From positions 2,040,001 through 2,104,000 of the forward strand of contig JAYKKM010000339.1 of the NCBI GenBank assembly GCA_035772405.1: a stretch of DNA of 64,000 nucleotides, written 5' to 3'. Each line of letters opens with the position of its first letter. The first letter of the stretch is position 1. Shown here one piece after another: positions 12,001 through 20,824 of this stretch. Position numbers and translations under genes: made by a program. The notes under the pieces are model-generated. The model had not been told where the DNA came from. It ran no database searches and saw only the letters and a program-made list of their open reading frames with translations. Origin of the DNA: Chrysogorgia sp. JL179-B06. Lineage: Eukaryota; Cnidaria; Anthozoa; Scleralcyonacea; Chrysogorgiidae.

Positions 12001-14370
12001 ACCAACCTTTTATAGTATTTAATTTGTATTTCTACACTACCTACACAGCACAACACTTTGATCTCCTTCACACTATTTTGGTAGTACACCAACCTTTTAT
12101 AGTATTTAATTTGTATTTCTACACTACCTACACAGCACAATACTTTGATCTCCTTCACATTATTTTGGTAGTACACCAACCTTTTATAGTATTTGATTTG
12201 CATTTCTACACTACCTACACAGTACAACACTTTGATCTCCTTCGCACTATTTTGGTAGTACACCAACCTTTTATAGTATTTAATTTGTATTTCTACACTA
12301 CCTACACACAGCACAACACTTTGATCTCCTTCACATTATTTTGGTAGTACACCAACCTTTTATAGTATTTAATTTGTATTTCTACACTACCTATATACAC
12401 AGTACAACACTTTGATCTCCTTCACATTATTTCGGTAGTACACCAACCTTTTATAGTATTTAATTTGTATTTCTACACTACCTACACACAGCACAACACT
12501 TTGATCTCCTTCACATTATTTTGGTAGTACACCAACCTTTTATAGTATTTAATTTGTATTTCTACACTACCTACACAGCACAACACTTTGATCTCCTTCA
12601 CACTATTTTGGTAGTACACCAACCTTTTATAGTATTTAATTTGTATTTCTACACTACCTACACAGCACAATACTTTGATCTCCTTCACATTATTTTGGTA
12701 GTACACCAACCTTTTATAGTATTTGATTTGCATTTCTACACTACCTACACAGTACAACACTTTGATCTCCTTCACACTATTTTGGTAGTACACCAACCTT
12801 TTATAGTATTTAATTTGTATTTCTACACTACCTACACAGTACAACACTTTGATCTCCTTCACACTATTTTGGTAGTACACCAACCTTTTATAGTATTTAA
12901 TTTGTATTTCTACACTACCTATACACAGCACAACACTTATACACAAATAGATTTGTTTTTTTCCTTTTAATCATGATCGCGCTCACATTGAAAATTATAC
13001 TCTCTTCACTCGCGCCCTTAAGATTCTACTTCCCTATATTTAGCTGTTACATGTAATATCTAATTAATAATTATAATCTCGCATACTTCACATTCTCTGC
13101 TATTACCGACACACACTTAAAGTGTCTATGAAGTGAAAAAATTGCTAGCATTTTTTTTGCTCTAACGAACAAAGTAGCACGGCAGGAGCGTTCACTGAAA
13201 ATTTCAAGTGAATCTGCTGTATAGTCTTCGAGCTATCAACTCTCAAAGTTTGTCCATTGGCATAGTTTAACGTTACAAAATAGGGAAAGACTGGGATTGA
13301 ATATATGTGGTATATGCAGGTGGATCATTGTTCAAATCCATTGTTCTTATCAACTTATGCATAGTAAGTACACCTGCATACGTCACAAAACCGCGCGTTT
13401 CAGATTTCACCAAAAACGCCAAACTTTGAGAGTTGATAACTCGAAGACTATGCAGCAGATTCACTTGAAATTTTCAGTGTACGCTCTTGCCGTGCTACAT
13501 ATGGATATGTTGGGCTGGAGCTGGCAGAGACATTAGGGCCTATCGAGATCGTTTTCGATCGTTATAATATATATAAAGCTGTCTTTATGTTTCACAGATC
13601 AGTGTTGTAAACATCTGTCGAAAATTGCAATCGATACAAGACGTTTATGAAAGTACGCTTACTCGCTTAATGTTTAAGTCTGGTGACAAAATGGCCTATT
13701 TTTTCAGTCCATGAGGGCCAGGAGCTGCCATCCCATCCGTCCCCACCTTATTCCGGCTCTGGAGAAAGGGCCGTTGCAATTTAGATCACGTAGTTAGTCA
13801 GATAACAGGTTGTAGTTTAATTTTAAGTTGAAACGGCAAACAAAATTGTTGTTTAAAAGATACGAAAAGGTTAAGGCACCTCTCCAGTTAAACTAAAACG
13901 TCAAATACCCCGGTTAATGACGTGAAAAAGCAAGCTCTACCAACTAAAAGTATAAAACCTCCGCCGTTGTCCGTTGCCATCGAACGTGACTGATCGGCAT
14001 AATCCCCTATAAATATCAAAACAACATCTTCCCTTTTGGAGCTTCATTCGATAGCCACAGCTGCAAGCGAGAATAACTCGACCTGCTTTCGTTAGTTACT
14101 TAGTTCTTTCAGAATTCGAGTCGCGCGGTAATCATTTAAGTATTTCTTTCCAGTCGACTCAATGAAAAAGAATTGTTTGAATATATATATATATATAATT
14201 CGTATCCATTCCAACCTACCTGCTGCCGTTGTAGTAATGGCGACAAGAAACAGCACCTGCAAATATATTAAAAACGAGTTACTTGTTTGAGTTAGTTCAG
14301 CTGAATTCAAACACGTTCTACGCGAAAAAAGGGATTGTATTTATACCTTGAGAAAAATACATTCTGCCAT
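90..14370 (-). CDS. Secreted mucin-like protein of unknown family, eight exons
   Basis: Spliced minus-strand gene assembled by eye. Exons in order: 14370-14347, 14256-14220, 7244-7195, 4032-3666, 2997-2912, 927-792, 427-266, 172-90. All junctions are GT/AG and the phases close (0,1,0,1,0,1,1), giving 945 nt, 314 aa plus TAA. Residues 1-20 (MAECIFLK then VLFLVAITTTAA) look like a signal peptide. A Thr/Ser/Pro/Ala-rich segment of about 125 residues follows, with N-glycosylation sequons, and is probably O-glycosylated. The C-terminal part of about 150 residues is not low-complexity: it has three Cys (one early, then CADEIC) and motifs such as NMADLGEGLAKR and ESVVIVTDQL. I do not recognise the family. 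The final TAA overlaps a strong donor (GTAAGT), so the gene may continue off the left edge. The weakest links are the two tiny 5' exons and the 50-nt exon; the downstream chain is firmer. An extracellular or mucus role is inference. Confidence 0.6.
461..772 (-). repeat. Tandem tRNA-like SINE fragments
   Basis: Three and a half tandem units of about 90 bp. Read on the minus strand each has an A-box-like TAGCTCAGTAGTTAGAGC and a B-box-like GGTTACAGGTT, spaced as in a tRNA, with no closing acceptor stem. The same tRNA-type core recurs at 42.8-43.3 and 53.7-53.9 kb. The array lies in an intron of the mucin-like gene. Confidence 0.7.
1010..1128. repeat. TCAGAATT-type simple repeat
   Basis: Irregular reiteration of TCAGAAT and TTTTTCAGAAT. 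It lies in the intron just upstream of the 792-927 exon. Confidence 0.7.
1239..1552. mobile_element. Foldback MITE, family A
   Basis: Near-palindromic element starting CTCACGTTTGGGGATTTTAC and ending with its inverse. The arms carry TTCATCTTCATGGA and GGATGTGATGTCACAAGAGG on both sides. There is no long ORF. Other copies are at 32428-33240 (interrupted), 45372-45640, 52735-53003, 55035-55226 and 57968-58245. Confidence 0.85.
2279..2745. repeat. Copies of the 172-bp repeat family
   Basis: Two units, partly in inverted arrangement, of the repeat that forms the array at 55.9-57.2 kb. They share AAGATGGCCGCCACG, GTAAAACTATATAACGTGG and TTTAGCATCTTAAAAGATC. Confidence 0.8.
3178..3556 (+). pseudogene. 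Penelope-like element GIY-YIG domain fragment
   Basis: A reading frame from about 3208 encodes a GIY-YIG nuclease signature: GAVYKIKCANCQDTYIGETGR, then KIRLAEHK. After a frameshift near 3440 the frame continues with ILESWYTNFEHKSLNR and ends at TAA near 3556. This arrangement is typical of the C-terminal endonuclease of Penelope-like retroelements. No reverse transcriptase lies upstream, so it is a dead 3' remnant inside an intron of the mucin-like gene. Confidence 0.75.
4155..4573 (-). mobile_element. LINE 3' fragment
   Basis: Minus-strand reading ends in YLPKPKTNSLKRTCGYRGAI followed by MWNTLP, the sequence found at the C-terminus of many metazoan non-LTR reverse transcriptase ORFs. It is followed by an AT-rich 3' UTR and a (TTTA)n tail near 4155-4175. 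Confidence 0.7.
4574..5320. other. Non-coding stretch, nothing recognised
   Basis: No convincing exon or RNA gene. It contains short sequences seen in other repeats of the window (for example AAGATGGCGCATGCC) but no resolvable element ends. Confidence 0.5.
5321..5522. mobile_element. Short TIR element (MITE)
   Basis: The ends are perfect 20-bp inverted repeats (TGTCGACTGCGCATCAAAAT), and most of the two halves pair. The interior holds ATAGACATTTGCATTTC. A diverged partial copy lies at 9597-9760. Confidence 0.8.
5524..5653. mobile_element. Small foldback element
   Basis: Inverted ends ATTTATAGACCC and GGGTCTATAAAT enclose GGATTCGGCAAAATATTA and its inverse, around a GC-rich loop. It abuts the previous element. 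Confidence 0.75.
5690..5920 (-). pseudogene. Fragment resembling a KIAA1958/Crypton-type recombinase N-terminus
   Basis: An ATG at 5920 opens about 77 codons reading MAESEDNL, then DEEIARILDGRHAKNTIKAT and LAKFFANAKKKDG. This layout (an acidic start, an 'NTxKATKxAxxxF' helix and an 'LxxFFxxAxKKDG' segment) resembles the N-terminal region of KIAA1958/ZMYM-related, Crypton-derived tyrosine recombinase proteins. Similarity stops where the foldback MITE begins. No catalytic part is seen. Family assignment is from memory and moderate. Confidence 0.45.
5997..6044. other. Perfect 21-bp hairpin
   Basis: Arms 5997-6017 and 6024-6044 are exact inverse complements separated by the loop CGGAGT. Confidence 0.9.
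6411..6951. mobile_element. TTAA-flanked MITE, family C
   Basis: Ends are TTAAAGGGATATGGCAATAT and its inverse, with arms paired for about 100 bp. TTAA at both ends fits piggyBac-type insertion. Related copies are at 23886-24364 and 48288-48824. Confidence 0.8.
7030..7181 (+). mobile_element. LINE 3' tail
   Basis: The sequence GGGACCCCTTAATGGAGCG and a following (AAATA)n tail look like a LINE 3' UTR end. It stops about 14 bp before the small exon 7195-7244. Confidence 0.5.
7432..8466 (-). pseudogene. C-terminal part of a non-LTR retrotransposon ORF with zinc knuckle and nuclease-like domain
   Basis: Open frame of 344 codons without an N-terminal reverse transcriptase. SWLNAIPLEEQGLAMNKQEF leads to a zinc-knuckle-like CACGERFTINHALSCKKGG (CxCx7Hx4C), then RHDGIRDFL. 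A segment ARLDIKAGGFW followed by AFFDVRIT fits a PD-(D/E)XK restriction-like nuclease pattern. HENEKKRKYQQRVLDVE and FTPLVFGTNGGMG follow, a block seen repeatedly in cnidarian and sponge retroelement ORFs. The intact frame suggests a fairly recent but 5'-truncated insertion. It lies in a long intron of the mucin-like gene. Confidence 0.7.
8510..8935. mobile_element. Foldback MITE related to family A
   Basis: Inverted arms share AAATTTCATCTT, CCCCTGCTAAAGT and TTTACTATTCACAGG with their inverses. Each half is open for about 70 codons, which explains the short spurious ORFs. Confidence 0.8.
9191..9217. other. Perfect 13-bp palindrome
   Basis: Arms AAAAAACCGGTTT and AAACCGGTTTTTT flank a single C. 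Confidence 0.9.
9432..9493 (+). pseudogene. Truncated tRNA-like sequence
   Basis: A 7-bp acceptor-type stem (GTCTCAA with TTGAGGC, one G-T pair), a D-arm-like AGCACGGTGGTCACG and a good T arm (TCGGG/TTCGATT/CCCGG) are present. The anticodon arm is reduced to about 13 nt, so the total is 62 nt. It is probably a tRNA pseudogene or SINE head, not a working tRNA. Confidence 0.6.
9597..9760. mobile_element. Diverged copy of the 5321-5522 MITE
   Basis: It shares GGGATAAAACTTATTT, TTTACACTTGCAAATTCG and GAATTCCCCAGC with the 5321-5522 element, with several mismatches. Confidence 0.7.
9770..10925. other. Intronic or intergenic DNA, nothing recognised
   Basis: No exon of the mucin-like gene or other gene could be supported here. 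It has scattered AT-rich sequence and a repeated GTGTCATTTTAA motif near 10650-10720. Confidence 0.4.
10930..12945. repeat. 87-bp satellite, about 23 copies
   Basis: Regular head-to-tail array. Each unit contains TTTTGGTAGTACACCAACC, TTTGTATTTCTACACTACC and ACAACACTTTGATCTCC. Because 87 is 29 codons, several frames stay open on both strands over hundreds of bases; these are not genes. A single related monomer in inverse orientation occurs at about 27560-27625, next to a Penelope-like end module. Confidence 0.95.
13181..13498. mobile_element. MITE with about 80-bp inverted arms
   Basis: The left arm contains TTTCAAGTGAATCTGCTG and ATCAACTCTCAAAGTTTG, and both recur inverted in 13415-13498. 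No coding capacity. Confidence 0.8.
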
Positions 14371-14699
14371 TTCTGCAGGGTATATTATAACACAGATAAC
14401 GAAGCGATTAAGACTGTATCTCACTATAAACCGTTCCTTATTATACTGCAATCTCGTAATGTCATGACGACATTCAAATATACTCGTCGACAAGACAGTA
14501 TATGCTAATATCGTAGTTGCGGTAAATAATTAATACTACTTTTTTAATGTAAATAATCTCAAACACGTTCGAAGAGCGTGTTTGAGAAGGTTAGATAGAC
14601 ATTAGATAGATATAGTTTATTATATAAACTCCTTACAGCCAATAGGCTGAATTATATTAAATATTACAGTGGTGTAGTATAATCGGGTTAATATGTATA
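14371..14699. other. Upstream region of the mucin-like gene
   Basis: Non-coding, AT-rich. An AT-rich TATATTATAAC at 14381-14391 lies just upstream of the ATG, and no promoter can be assigned with confidence. Confidence 0.3.
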
Positions 14700-15410
14700 C
14701 AAACTGCGAGGCAGCGAGGCATTGTGCGAGGCAGCGAGGCATTGTGCGAGGCGTGCAATTTCTTGCGAAATCTGTCGAATAAGGCGGTGCTTGAACATGT
14801 TTATTAGCGACCTTTAGATTGAGTACGAGTACGAAGACGAACTTTTCTGCGCAGTGGAGAAACAACAACGGAAAAGAACCATGCGCAATGGTAAACTCGT
14901 CTTCGTACTCGTCTTCGTCCTCAAATCTAAAGGTCTCTATTATTAATCCAGCGGTTCAATCCACTGAATCGCTATCGCCATGTTGGACGCGAAAGTCTGG
15001 GTCGAGAGAGATGGACAAAATTATCAATTTCCCTCCCCTCCTATCACCTAGTATTCGATATGTGGAAATCTCTAACGAAAACACTGGCAACCCTGCGGAT
15101 TTTTGCCTGTTTAAGTACAAAGAAAATGCCGACGACTAACTACGCAGCCGGTCATCAAACAATTTTGTCGTCCTTCGATTTATTCACTGTACTGCACATT
15201 GTAAGTAATTTTTATGCGATTCTTAAGTGATCTAGTGACTCAGGCCTACTTCATACGCCGTACTTTCCATAATAAGCCGAGCTTATTAATTCAAACGAAA
15301 TCGCCTCATTATCCTTTTGTTTCAAAGGGAAATAACCGATGCCTCGCACGATGCCTCGCTGCCTCGCACGATGCCTCGCTGCCTCGCACGATGCCTCGCA
15401 CGTTTGAAAA
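14700..15410. mobile_element. TIR element with GCGAGGCA subterminal repeats
   Basis: Two and a half copies of GCGAGGCAGCGAGGCATTGT lie at 14705-14755, and inverted copies lie at 15340-15402. A second inverted pair (GAGTACGAAGACGA and its inverse) sits inside at about 14820-14920. No transposase was recognised. Confidence 0.65.
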
Positions 15411-15616
15411 ATTACAATTAAAGCAAAAATATGTAAAATGAAAACTATACTTTTAGTGAATTATGTATACAATAAAATTGTTCTTGAACCTATTGGTATA
15501 CGGAAAGTGACATAAAACTTGCGCTTCCTCCTCAAGTTTAGAGTGCTACTGTTGCAAGGAGGAAGGTGGCTGTGGCTGTCATTGGTCATAATGTTCAGGA
15601 AAAGCTTCTCAGTCAA

Positions 15617-15802
15617 TTATTGTCTATACGGACGTGTAAGGGGTTGGAGACCCGCAAGCGATAGCGCCTCACTATATGAAATCCATGGAAAAATAATCCG
15701 CATTGCCAGCTTCTGCACCATTTCTACATCGTTTACCAGATAGCCTGTTAAACTTGATTGTGAAAATCGGAACATGCATACTCGGTGATAGACCTGATGC
15801 AA
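15617..15802 (-). pseudogene. LINE reverse transcriptase C-terminal fragment
   Basis: The minus-strand peptide reads EMVQKLAMRIIFPWISYSEA followed by LSLAGLQPL, matching the 'VQKRALRIIF..SYSEAL.LAGL' block at the end of many non-LTR reverse transcriptase ORFs. It is truncated on both sides. Confidence 0.65.
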
Positions 15803-16004
15803 ATGCTGTAAAAAAACTGGACCAGCTCACTGCTGCCAACTTTGGATCTCTTCAACTGAGTTAGAAAATATAACCTCTTGCGTGCTTACTTGATAAGATG
15901 ATTACTGGAAATAATTAAACCTAGAACTCAGGATTTGGGAATGAGTGATAAAAAAGAAACAGTAGTTGAGCGATTGGGCAAAATATTTACCAGTTTGCCC
16001 ACAA

Positions 16005-16045
16005 CTTAAAACAGGTCTTCCTCTGATGAAGGGCTCCGCTCGAAA
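16005..16045 (+). other. Penelope-type end module (hammerhead-like hairpin)
   Basis: Contains CTGATGAAGGGC, TCC, then GCTCGAAACGTC. GGGC can pair with GCTC around a 3-nt loop. The same module occurs at about 27650 and 27705 and in the 54.6-kb Penelope remnant. Confidence 0.5.
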
Positions 16046-16371
16046 CGTCAGTATTTCGTTACTAAGAGGGTATATATGAAGGAGGGAAAGATTTCACCTC
16101 GCGTTTACATGGGAATATTCTATCCCTTCGAGGATCGGGACTAGCCATTCTAGGAGGGCTGACTTGTTTACCGAGTTAACAACATGTATTTTCCAACCAA
16201 ACCGCTGAATTCCATTTTCTCGCACAAGTTTTCAATTTAAAACCTACGTATGAACAAATAGAACTTGTGAAATAAAGAGTTGTCTTAAAATATACGGGCG
16301 AAGACCAACTTTGTCGCGTGTACGGAGCTTTGACTTGCCAGCCCTCTTGAGTGCGTTTACATGGAAAATAC

Positions 16372-16443
16372 GGGGGGTTAGGGTTAGAAAACTCGCTAGG
16401 CGGGGGGTTAGGGTTAGGATGGGTTATTTAGGGTTAGGGTTTG
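16372..16443 (+). repeat. Degenerate interstitial TTAGGG repeats
   Basis: Several GGGTTAGGGTTAG stretches are interrupted by GAAAACTCGCTAGGCG. They match the metazoan telomere unit, and similar degenerate stretches occur near 53345-53410 and 62095-62165. Confidence 0.75.
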
Positions 16444-16869
16444 GATAAAAGTTGTTTCGGGTAACCAATCAGATTGCTTCCCATGGCAAGTGATCCCAAA
16501 AAAAATTTCTGCAGCCCGCGCGCTCATGACTAAATCTCTTCCGGTTGCGTCGTTTGTTTTGATCGCTTCGCCAATGGCGAGGCGCCGTTAGAGATCACGT
16601 GCTAAAATGGTGGGAATTTGAAATATATTTGTTTGCGTTCGTGACTTTTAATCAGAAACGATTGATCGCAACAGCAAGTTGACATCGTCCAATCGTTCAC
16701 GGCAAAGAGACAACCATTTGGGGTTTTGTACTCAATAAAATACAAGTTTAACAGGGAAAAGCTTTGGTTATACTTATATCTTAGACTTAGCTATCGCAAA
16801 ATATCTGTCGGGTGTTTACGTTTTTGGTGGGATTTAAGCCAAAGATAGTGGAAAGATTCTAACGACAAT

Positions 16870-19800
16870 ATGGGTGCAACTGACAGTAAGGAAGGTATGT
16901 ATTTTTCGTGGCCGATCGATGAAATATCTTAGCAGTTAAAGAGAGATCTATTTCGTCTGAACATCGATACAAGTTTGTACAATTTATATACTATTAAACT
17001 AATATAGAAATTTGTCGGCACGCGCAATACACGTATCAAACGAAAGTCTACCAGTACCACGCGAGCTGTAATAATTTTAATACTTCCAACGGCGAAATTT
17101 GAAAAGACACATGTGGCAAAGCAATGAAGCATACCTAAATAAATGGTTTGAATTTTTCGGCTGTCCAACACACGTGTCGTATTATTAAGGAAGTGTTAAA
17201 CAAGAGAACCACTTGACATAAACTTTTCTTACGTAAACAAATCATTCTTTCAAAGGTTTTGTTATCGCGTGATCTCATAGTGAAATGATTTTCGATAATA
17301 CTTTTGTACAGACTCACGAAAGGTTTGGAATCGAGTTCTTATTACCATGTCAAAATCAACAAAGGTTTTGTTCTCTTGCCGTTCTCACTTTATAGTGAAT
17401 TGATTTAGAAATATTAAAATAACTTTTCAGAAGCGAATATTTTCAGAGTGTTAACACTAACAGCTTTATATCTAATAACAGCTTTATATCGGTATTAACT
17501 AACAGCTTTATATCGGTAGACAAGAGTTTGTCTCTGGCGAAGACGAGGTCGGAAGACAAGAGTTTGTTTGAGAGTTATCTCGCTTCTTCTTGCTCTTGGT
17601 CAAACAAAGATGAGACTTGGTAGACAAGAGGGAGCAATTATAGAATACCCGTCCACTTTTGAAACCGCATTTAAAGGCAGAAATACAAACCAGGTTGCTC
17701 TAAAATATAATGTCGAAGGTTTAATGTTTATATGGTGTGTACTTGTTGATTGATAGTTATCAAATAAAATGGGGTTTTAAAATAGAACGAAGCAATTGAA
17801 TATGATGAACTTTCCGTAACTTGACCCTTTTACTATAAACTGTCAACAGATACAAATAGTGAAAGTGGACGGGTATTGTAGAATATTATAACAAATGAAC
17901 AACAACGAACTATAAAAGAAGTTATGTTGACTTTTGTTTGATTAAAAAACAACAAATAACAACAACAACAACCACCACAACAACAACAACACATAATATT
18001 GGAAACATTAATTCCCCTTTTTGCTAATAATGTATTACTTTTTATTAGTTGTAGTGGAAGATACATCAAATGCACAAAGTATTAGTTTTGATGTAATCCT
18101 TAGTCCGAGAGTGGAAAATGCTAAAATACCTCAACTCACTCCAAAGAGAACTGGGATAACAACACGAGAGATTGATGAGAAAATGGAGGCAGCTGAACAA
18201 AGACGTAAGGTGGGGAAGTATTATATATTATATCATATCATATTATTACCTATTGGATTCATCTTTAATAATAATAATAATAGACGTATTAGGAGCATTA
18301 TACAATAGTCTCAATGCTCTTACAACAATATATTTTTAAATTTACTTATAAAACTTATTACAGTTTCATTATAAGATAAAGCCTACTACATATATTACCA
18401 CTATAAAACTTATTACAGTTTCATTATAAGATAAAGCCTACTACATATATTACCACTATGAACAAAAAAAACTATTAATTTAAAAAAAAGAAAAGTCTTA
18501 AGTGCTGACTTAAAACTACTTAACATATCAAAGCTTCTAATTTCCTGTGGTAATTGGTGCCGAAACCGAGAACGCTCTGTCTCCATGAGTCACCGTTTTG
18601 GATTTTGGCTCAAGTAGCAGATTACTGTCTGATGATCTCAAAGCACGAGTAGGTTTATATTTATTTAGCAAATCAGTAATATAAACAGGCGCCTGGCCAT
18701 GCAAAGCCTTGAAAGTAATTATTAGTATCTTAAATACAATCCTTGATCTCACTGGCAACCAGTGAAGATTACGAAGCACAGGGGAGATATGCTCCGAATT
18801 TTTAACCCCTGTTACAAGTCTTGCAGCTGTATTTTGAATTCGCTGTAACTTGCTCAATTCAGCTTCTGGTAAAATATTTAAGTCGAGAATTCAATATTGG
18901 GCGAGACCGAAGGTCGAGCGTAATATTGAAAGTCGAGACTTAAATATTTTGTAATATTGGGCGAAGATGAATCCAATAGGTGTTTTATTATATCGAACAA
19001 AATATCTTAACATAAAGATGTTTCTTCACATGTAAACAGTCAAAAGGTTGCTAGTCATCAAAAAGAATAATAAAAAGACTAGAAAAAACACATCACGTTC
19101 CACGAGAAAGTACTTACTTCAACCAATGAAATTTCGATTCAGATAAAAGGCACGCGAGTGACGTTGCTTTGCACGTGAACAGCCCGTGTAAACAGTCCAA
19201 AGGTTGTTGCCCTACATCGTAAAATATTAGGCTGCCACGTGATGCTAATAGAGACAGGTGATTGGTGGATTATATGTGAGGGTATAAATAATAACATATG
19301 TCATGTCATGCCATGTCATGCCATGCCATGTCTACCATACCATACCAATATTGTATTATATTATATAATATTATATAATATTAATTTTTACTAAAACAAT
19401 AAGAGTATGAGTTCAACATTTCTGAAGCAATAATTAGGTGCCTGAAATATCAGTACAGGTATATAAAAACATATATAACTGTTTAGTACATTCACGGCAA
19501 AGATCATCTCAGTCTGCACCTCAAGTTTACAACTTTGTCTTTCTAGAACAGAGAAGATGAAATGCGTCAAAAACTGGCAGGTGAAGATGAGCATGTGAAA
19601 GAAGTATGCCAAGCAATGAGCGAGTACAAGGAAAGAAAGAAGCTCGAGACTGAGACGAGATATCAACGTCGGCTCTTCATCTTCGCTCAAAACCAGGAGA
19701 GCATCACAAATGAAAGAGCAGAGCAGTGGGAAGAACGAGCAAAAAGGATCTTCCAAGCAAGAACGACAGCAAGAAACAAAGACAGGAGCTTCAGGGAAAC

Positions 19801-20824
19801 AGTCAAAGAAAAGCTGTTGCAGAAATTCGAGTACTTCAAGGAGCATCAAGCAAAGTACCATGTAAGCCGACAGGAAGCTGCTCAGCTCAAGAAAGAAAAA
19901 CTGGATGAGGTGCGAAGTTCGAAAGAGAAAAAGATCGAGGAACTTGCCACAGCCACGGCCGAGAAGATTCAAAGGAAGACCAAGGCCAGCCAAGAGTATC
20001 GAGAAGCGACAATCAACGAAAAACTCGCCAAATCTCAAGAGAAACAAATCAAAGTACAGAAGACAAAGGATGCCTTAGAAAGAAGCATGGAGGTTTCCAG
20101 TTGTAAAAAGACAATGGAGATCAATGAGAGACTAGACCTGTCTGCAAAAAAGCGACAAAACCATCAGAGAAAAGTCCGAGAGAAGGCAAAGCAAGATCTC
20201 GATAAAGTAAAGGAGGTAAAGAGGCTTCGTGAGCAGAGGGAACGAAGGTTCTCGGACTGCATAGAAGAAAATCTGCGGATGAAATTCGAGAAGGCAGACG
20301 AGGTTCGAGAGAGTAATGTTGCAGCTCGACAGCAGGCACTTCAGGAAAAAATGGAACGTGCTCAGAAGGTGAAAAGTGCAACAAGCCAAAGTGGTGAGCT
20401 ACGCGGAAAGATCGAAGAGAAAATGCACAGGTTGGAGGAAAATCGCTCGGCTATTTTGAATGCGAAGGTCGAGCAATGCCAAAAGGAAAGTGTCAAGGTT
20501 AAGAACGCCAAGGAAAATGCCGAGGAGAAAATCCGTAGCCACGAAAAGGCAACAGATGAAAAGCTACAGACAAAGTTGGAGGCCTACCGTGAAAACAGAC
20601 AACAACGACTCAGTGAGAGAAAAGAGAAGAAGAAGTCATCATCGCAGGACAAGCGTCCAAGCTTGCAGGAGATTACGAACGACGATGCAAAGCAAACCAT
20701 CAAGATCTTGAAGGATATCTCTCTGGTGCACGACAACGAGAATACAGAGAATGATTCCGGGGATTTACAAAAGCTAGCAGAGAATTTCAGAAACAGAAAT
20801 CTTGAATATTTCAGCCTAATATGA
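16870..20824 (+). CDS. STMN-like: Stathmin-like protein with about eight tubulin-binding-type repeats
   Basis: Three exons: 16870-16894, 18055-18209 (an in-frame alternative acceptor gives 18049) and 19547-20824. Phases are 1 and 0, and the protein is 485 aa. Residues 18-60 match the stathmin N-terminal cap and first helix: SFDVILSPRVENAK, PQLTPKR, then EIDEKMEAAEQRRK. Stathmins bind two tubulin dimers through two repeats 51 residues apart. Here the equivalent 'K-M/L-E' position recurs at about residues 52, 103, 154, 205, 260, 307, 357 and 404 (spacing 47-55), the last reading DEKLQTKLEAYRENR, very close to the second repeat of stathmin. The whole region is charged helix. The N-terminus MGATDSK fits the N-myristoylation pattern (Gly2, Ser6, Lys7), where vertebrate STMN2-4 use palmitoyl cysteines. 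Usual family length is about 150-220 aa. The C-terminal 60 residues are not assigned. Tubulin stoichiometry is inference. Confidence 0.85.
18350..18460. repeat. Short tandem duplication
   Basis: Two direct copies of a roughly 57-bp unit containing AAACTTATTACAGTTTC and TACTACATATATTACC, in stathmin intron 2. Confidence 0.85.
18537..18857 (-). mobile_element. LINE reverse transcriptase fragment
   Basis: The minus-strand peptide contains LQRIQNTAARLV, RNLHWLPVRSRI, FKALHGQAPVYI and HGDRAFSVSAP, the conserved tail of CR1/L2-like reverse transcriptases. It is a truncated copy in stathmin intron 2. Confidence 0.8.
18870..19285. mobile_element. Dispersed non-coding element, copy 1
   Basis: Shares long blocks (TTAAATATTTTGTAATATTG, CACGCGAGTGACGTTGC, CCAATAGGTGTTTT) with an inverse copy at 59495-59890. 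The inner flank GGGCGAGACCGAAGGTCGAG is itself partly palindromic. No ORF. Confidence 0.75.
19290..19385. repeat. CATGC/CATAC and AT-rich simple repeats
   Basis: ATGTCATGCCATGCC-type reiteration passes into TATTATATAATAT just upstream of stathmin exon 3. Confidence 0.8.

Noticed and set aside
11187..12970. Long repetitive ORFs on both strands
   Set aside because: They follow from the 87-bp (29-codon) satellite period. Both strands are open, and there is no start context or splice structure.
16005..16045. Active hammerhead ribozyme
   Set aside because: The core-like motif has an extra A before the stem, and no convincing helix III with a cleavage triplet was found; kept only as a lead.
19391..20047. 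Minus-strand hydrophobic ORF of 218 codons
   Set aside because: Antisense of the stathmin exon; the Leu/Phe richness mirrors Lys/Glu codons.
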